Shown in pieces: positions 60,509 through 64,000 of a DNA stretch of 64,000 bases (the first letter of the stretch is position 1; the number at the start of each line of letters is the position of its first letter). The DNA is from WTFY01 sp026713925 (GTDB taxonomy: Bacteria > Pseudomonadota > Gammaproteobacteria > UBA4575), in contig OY759361.1 in NCBI GenBank assembly GCA_963662355.1, forward strand, positions 620,001-684,000. The letters are read 5' to 3'. Made by a program: the position numbers and the translations under genes. The notes below the pieces were generated by a model. That model was not told the DNA's origin. It was given only the letters and a program-made list of their open reading frames with translations, and did not search any database.

Positions 60509-62189
60509 CCAGCGGTTCTTCCTGTATCTGGCTCTGGCTTTCGTGCTGTACCTGATCTGGCTGACATGGCAGAAGGAACAGGCCCTGCCCCCTGCAGACA
60601 CCCACAGTGTGCAGCAGGCCCCGTCGGGCGAGACTGCCCGCCCGGCCGAAGCCCAGGACCTGCCGGATATCCTCGAGCCTTCCGTCGCGGACACGACCCC
60701 TGCGGAGGAGCCCTCGGCCCCCCGCCAGGACATTGCCCGAAGCCAGCACGTGCAGGTCAGCACGGATGTCCTGGAGGTCGTCATCGACACCCGGGGAGGG
60801 GACATTCGCCAGCTGGACCTGCCGACGTACCCGGTTTCCCTGAAAAAACAGGACGAGCCCTTCCGGTTGCTGCACAGCGACAACAGGACCTATATCGCCC
60901 AGTCCGGCCTGCGGCACGACAGGATCCGGGGTGAGCCGCCCAGGCCCGGCCTGGCCCCGACCCATCACGAACTCTACACGCCCGAGCGCTCCCGTTACGA
61001 GCTGGCGCAGGGGCAGGACCGCATGGAGGTCAAGCTCGTGTGGGACGGCGAGGAAGGCATTCAGGTGGAAAAGATCTTCACCTTCTACCGTGATGCCTTT
61101 GTGATCGACGTCACGCATCGCGTGATCAACCGGGGAGCCTCTTCGTGGACCGGCCGACAGTACCAGCAGTTGCGGCACAGCCCCATACCGGGTGATCGCA
61201 GCTGGTTGCGCCTGCCGACCTATACCGGCACGGCCTACTACGACGGTGCGTATCACAAGCACTCGTTTGACGATATCGATGCAGAGCCGTTCAACATGAG
61301 CGTTACGGGTGGATGGACGGCCATGCTGCAGCACTACTTTGTGTCGGCCTGGATCGCAGATGCCGAACAGCAGAACCACTTCTACAGCAAGCGCGTGAAG
61401 GCTCCCGGCGAACAGCAGTACCTGATCGGGATGCTGTCCCCGTCCAGGACGGTCGCGCCCGGCAGCCAGGACGAGTTCAAGCGGCGGCTGTATGCCGGGC
61501 CCAAGCTGCAGCGGCGCATGGAAAAAATTGCCCCCGGCCTGGAACTCAGTGTGGACTACGGCATGTTTTCCATTCTTTCCAAACCGCTGTTCTGGCTGCT
61601 GGAATGGTTCCACAAGCTGGTTGGGAACTGGGGGGCCGCCATCATCCTGGTCACCCTGGCGGTCAAGCTGGTGTTTTACAAGCTGTCGGAAGCCAGCTAC
61701 AAGTCCATGGCGCGCATGCGCAAGATCCAGCCGAGGTTCAAGGCGCTGCGGGAGCGCTACGCCGAGGACAAGCAGAAAATGAATCAGGCCGTGATGGAAA
61801 TGTACAAGAAGGAGAAAATCAATCCGCTCGGGGGCTGCCTGCCCATCCTGGTGCAGATGCCGGTATTCTTGGCCCTGTACTGGGTGCTGGTGGAAAGTGT
61901 CGAGCTGCGTCAGGCGCCGTTCATCTTCTGGATCAACGATCTCTCCATACGGGACCCGATCTTTGTGCTGCCGCTGCTGATGGGCATCAGCATGTACATC
62001 CAGTTCAAGCTGAATCCCACCCCGCCGGACCCCATCCAGGCCAAGGTGTTTGCCATGATGCCGATCATGATGACTGCGTTCATGGCCTTTTTCCCGGCCG
62101 GGCTGGTCCTGTACTGGCTGATGAACAACATCCTTTCCATTGCCCAGCAATACGTGATTACAAGACGTATTGAAAAGTCGGACCGCTAG
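60501..62189 (+). CDS. yidC: Membrane protein insertase YidC
   Basis: A 562-residue inner-membrane insertase. It has the gammaproteobacterial layout: an N-terminal membrane anchor (about 6-22), a Pro/Ala-rich linker, a large periplasmic beta domain (about 80-345), then the conserved five-span insertase core (from NWGAAIILVTLAVKLVFYKL near 375). The conserved arginine of the hydrophilic groove lies in the first core helix region. The start is GTG 60501, overlapping yidD. Confidence 0.97.
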   Translation: MFNQRFFLYLALAFVLYLIWLTWQKEQALPPADTHSVQQAPSGETARPAEAQDLPDILEPSVADTTPAEEPSAPRQDIARSQHVQVSTDVLEVVIDTRGGDIRQLDLPTYPVSLKKQDEPFRLLHSDNRTYIAQSGLRHDRIRGEPPRPGLAPTHHELYTPERSRYELAQGQDRMEVKLVWDGEEGIQVEKIFTFYRDAFVIDVTHRVINRGASSWTGRQYQQLRHSPIPGDRSWLRLPTYTGTAYYDGAYHKHSFDDIDAEPFNMSVTGGWTAMLQHYFVSAWIADAEQQNHFYSKRVKAPGEQQYLIGMLSPSRTVAPGSQDEFKRRLYAGPKLQRRMEKIAPGLELSVDYGMFSILSKPLFWLLEWFHKLVGNWGAAIILVTLAVKLVFYKLSEASYKSMARMRKIQPRFKALRERYAEDKQKMNQAVMEMYKKEKINPLGGCLPILVQMPVFLALYWVLVESVELRQAPFIFWINDLSIRDPIFVLPLLMGISMYIQFKLNPTPPDPIQAKVFAMMPIMMTAFMAFFPAGLVLYWLMNNILSIAQQYVITRRIEKSDR

Positions 62190-62218
62190 GGGCAAGACTG
62201 TGGCTCCAGGGTGTCACC

Positions 62219-63562
62219 TTGCCCAACACCGTCCTGCACCGCGCTGACCCCATTTGTGCCGTTGCCACGCCGCCCGGGCGCGGCGCGCTGGCCGTGGTGC
62301 GCCTGTCCGGGCGCGGCGCCCGCACCATTGCCCGCCGGATCACGGACCAGGAGCTGGTCCCGCGCCGGGCGACCCTTGCCAGCTTGCGTGACCGCAGCGG
62401 AGAGGCGATCGATCGGGGCATCGCAATCTACTACCAGGCCCCGGCATCATTCACCGGCGAGGAGCTGGTCGAGTTCTACTGCCATGGCAACCCCATCGTA
62501 TGTGACCTGCTGCTGGATGCCTTGTGTGCACAGGGCTCGCGGCTGGCCGAACCCGGCGAGTTCAGCCTGCGCGCCTTTCTCAACAACAAGCTCGACCTGA
62601 CCCAGGCCGAAGCCATTGCCGATTTGATCTCCAGCACCACGGAACAGTGTGTGCGCATGGCCGGGCGCTCCCTGCAGGGCGTGTTCTCGCAGCGCGTGCA
62701 GCAGGTACTGGACCGGCTGGTCGCCGTGCGCACGGGTGTCGAAGCCTACCTGGACTTTCCCGATGAGGATATCGATGCGGCCCCGGGCCGGGCGCTGCAA
62801 GAACAGCTTTCGCAGGTCCATGCAGACATCACGCAGCTTGTGGACCAGGCCCGGTCGGGTGAACGCCTGAACGCCGGGGCGACCCTCGCCATTGTCGGGG
62901 CACCCAATGTCGGCAAGTCGAGCCTGGTCAATGTGCTGGCGCAAAGCGAGATCGCCATTGTGACCGCGACCCCGGGAACCACACGTGACCCGGTCACTGC
63001 GGACATTGAAATCCAGGGGATGCCCGTGCGTCTGGTGGACACGGCCGGAGTCCGTGCAACCCGGGACGAGGTTGAGTTGCTGGGGATCGAGCGCACCCGA
63101 CGTGCCCTGGAACAGGCAGACCTTGTGTTGTGGCTGGACGATGTCTCGCAACCGGAACCGGCACAGGCTGTCCTGGACAACGTGGACGAGGCAAAGGTGA
63201 TCCGGGTGCACAACAAGATCGACCTGGTTGGCGGTCAGGCCGGGGCGGGAGAACGGGAGGTCTGGCTGTCCGTCAAGACGGGTTCGGGCCTGGAGGGCCT
63301 GATCGAACTGATCGGTTACCGCCTGCTGGGCCGGGAACAGGGCAGCACGCCTTTTCTGGCACGCGGACGTCACCGGGAGGCCCTGCAGCGCACCCAGGCA
63401 CATATCCAGACCGCGCTGCAGGGCCTGCGGCAGGCGGCGGACCTGGAGCTTGCGGGCGAGGACCTGCGGCTGGCCCAGCAGGCCTTGGCAGAGATTACGG
63501 GGGAATTCAGTTCCGATGATCTGCTGGGCAGCATCTTCAGTGAATTCTGTATCGGAAAGTAG
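62219..63562 (+). CDS. mnmE: tRNA uridine-5-carboxymethylaminomethyl modification GTPase
   Basis: With MnmG, MnmE makes the cmnm5 modification at wobble uridine 34. The N-terminal folate-binding domain is followed by helices and an inserted G domain: G1 GAPNVGKSS (227-235), TPGTTRD (251-257), G3 DTAG (274-277) and G4 NKID (332-335), and the C-terminal FCIGK with the catalytic cysteine. 447 residues. The start is TTG 62219, as no ATG fits; it lies 29 bases after yidC. Its partner mnmG follows at 63718. Confidence 0.96.
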   Translation: MPNTVLHRADPICAVATPPGRGALAVVRLSGRGARTIARRITDQELVPRRATLASLRDRSGEAIDRGIAIYYQAPASFTGEELVEFYCHGNPIVCDLLLDALCAQGSRLAEPGEFSLRAFLNNKLDLTQAEAIADLISSTTEQCVRMAGRSLQGVFSQRVQQVLDRLVAVRTGVEAYLDFPDEDIDAAPGRALQEQLSQVHADITQLVDQARSGERLNAGATLAIVGAPNVGKSSLVNVLAQSEIAIVTATPGTTRDPVTADIEIQGMPVRLVDTAGVRATRDEVELLGIERTRRALEQADLVLWLDDVSQPEPAQAVLDNVDEAKVIRVHNKIDLVGGQAGAGEREVWLSVKTGSGLEGLIELIGYRLLGREQGSTPFLARGRHREALQRTQAHIQTALQGLRQAADLELAGEDLRLAQQALAEITGEFSSDDLLGSIFSEFCIGK

Positions 63563-63717
63563 TCGAGTCTGCGCACGGTGTCCAGTACAATGGGCACACA
63601 CGGGCAGGCAGGAACGTATCGGGTGCAGGGGGTCTGCACCGGCTAGGCTGCCCGGAACACGGGAATACAGCATGCCAGCATCACTGAACCGCGCACACAG
63701 GGCGGACCGGGCGTATC

Positions 63718-64000
63718 ATGAGCCGGGCGCACTATGACGTCATTGTAGTCGGCGGCGGGCACGCTGGTACCGAGGCCTCGCTCGCGGCGGCCCGGATGGG
63801 CTGTCGCACCCTGCTGGTGACGCACAATATCGAAACCATCGGGCAGATGAGCTGCAACCCTGCCATCGGCGGAATCGGCAAGAGCCATCTTGTCAGGGAA
63901 ATCGATGCCATGGGAGGGGCCATGGCCCTGGCTGCGGACCGTGCCGGCATCCAGTTCCGCATCCTCAATTCACGCAAGGGACCGGCTGTGCGCGCCACGC
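63718..64000 (+). CDS. mnmG: tRNA uridine-5-carboxymethylaminomethyl modification enzyme MnmG (5' part)
   Basis: The frame from ATG 63718 runs to the window end (94 residues of about 630). It contains the FAD motif VVGGGHAGTEA near residue 10 and the family block MSCNPAIGGIGKSHLVREIDAMGG; the glycine usual after GIGK is serine here. It follows mnmE by 155 bases, and the two proteins act as a complex. The FAD- and tRNA-binding remainder is outside the window. Confidence 0.95.
   Translation, partial: MSRAHYDVIVVGGGHAGTEASLAAARMGCRTLLVTHNIETIGQMSCNPAIGGIGKSHLVREIDAMGGAMALAADRAGIQFRILNSRKGPAVRAT

Noticed and set aside
1..64000. CRISPR arrays, tRNA and rRNA genes, prophage
   Set aside because: No regularly spaced repeats, cloverleaf candidates, rRNA-like stretches or phage structural genes were noticed by reading; a tRNA missed by eye remains possible.

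Overview
The window reads as a chromosomal segment of a GC-rich gammaproteobacterium and includes the replication-origin neighbourhood. The evidence is gene order: gyrB-recF-dnaN-dnaA on one strand facing rpmH-rnpA-yidD-yidC-mnmE-mnmG on the other, together with coaBC-dut-algC-argB-pyrE-exonuclease III and fmt-def near topA-tsaC-hemF. The exact taxon cannot be set from the sequence alone. Nearly every conserved gene is intact. The first gene (probably rsmB) and the last (mnmG) run off the edges.

Layout. 1-1.6 kb: fmt and def on the minus strand. 1.8-5.2 kb: two tandem paralogous outer-membrane beta-barrel genes, a decayed repeat-domain fragment and a possible 55-residue membrane protein, sitting where dprA is usual. 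5.2-11.8 kb: topA, tsaC, hemF, pyrF, an OsmC-type peroxidase and hemB. 11.9-14.7 kb: an accessory patch with a broken IS3-family transposase, a Fic protein with a repeat-rich promoter, and a lytic-transglycosylase-like lipoprotein. 14.9-27.7 kb: a divergent catabolic-looking island. One arm (minus) is an AlkB/XylM-type membrane di-iron hydroxylase, a single-subunit molybdopterin oxidoreductase, and a flavin reductase fused to a two-cluster ferredoxin. The other arm (plus) is a complete branched-chain-amino-acid-type ABC importer, a MetX-like alpha/beta hydrolase and a Baeyer-Villiger monooxygenase, closed by a strong hairpin. 27.8-30.7 kb: a PPOX-fold flavoprotein divergent from a NtaA/DmoA-type flavin monooxygenase, and a glyoxalase. 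30.9-34.8 kb: aroE, ubiA, bioB, bioF. 35-42 kb: a porin followed by a peptide-type ABC importer with a Tat-exported binding protein and fused ATPases. 42-47 kb: coaBC, dut, algC, argB, pyrE. 47-53 kb: adenine deaminase, D-Ala-D-Ala dipeptidase, two exonuclease III paralogues, AmpG and an orphan ParA. 53-64 kb: the origin region, with two parS palindromes inside recF and DnaA boxes on both sides of dnaA.

How it works together. The island at 14.9-27.7 kb suggests uptake and oxidation of an unknown small, reduced organic compound: import, hydroxylation by the di-iron enzyme (electrons perhaps from the reductase-ferredoxin), a molybdenum redox step, Baeyer-Villiger insertion into a ketone to give an ester or lactone, and hydrolysis. 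The linkage of these activities is inference from layout. The most unusual parts are the hydroxylase's incomplete first histidine box, the reductase-dicluster-ferredoxin fusion, and the molybdoenzyme without partner subunits. The most firmly supported regulatory finding is the pair of parS sites in recF. No tRNA, rRNA, CRISPR array or intact insertion sequence was seen.
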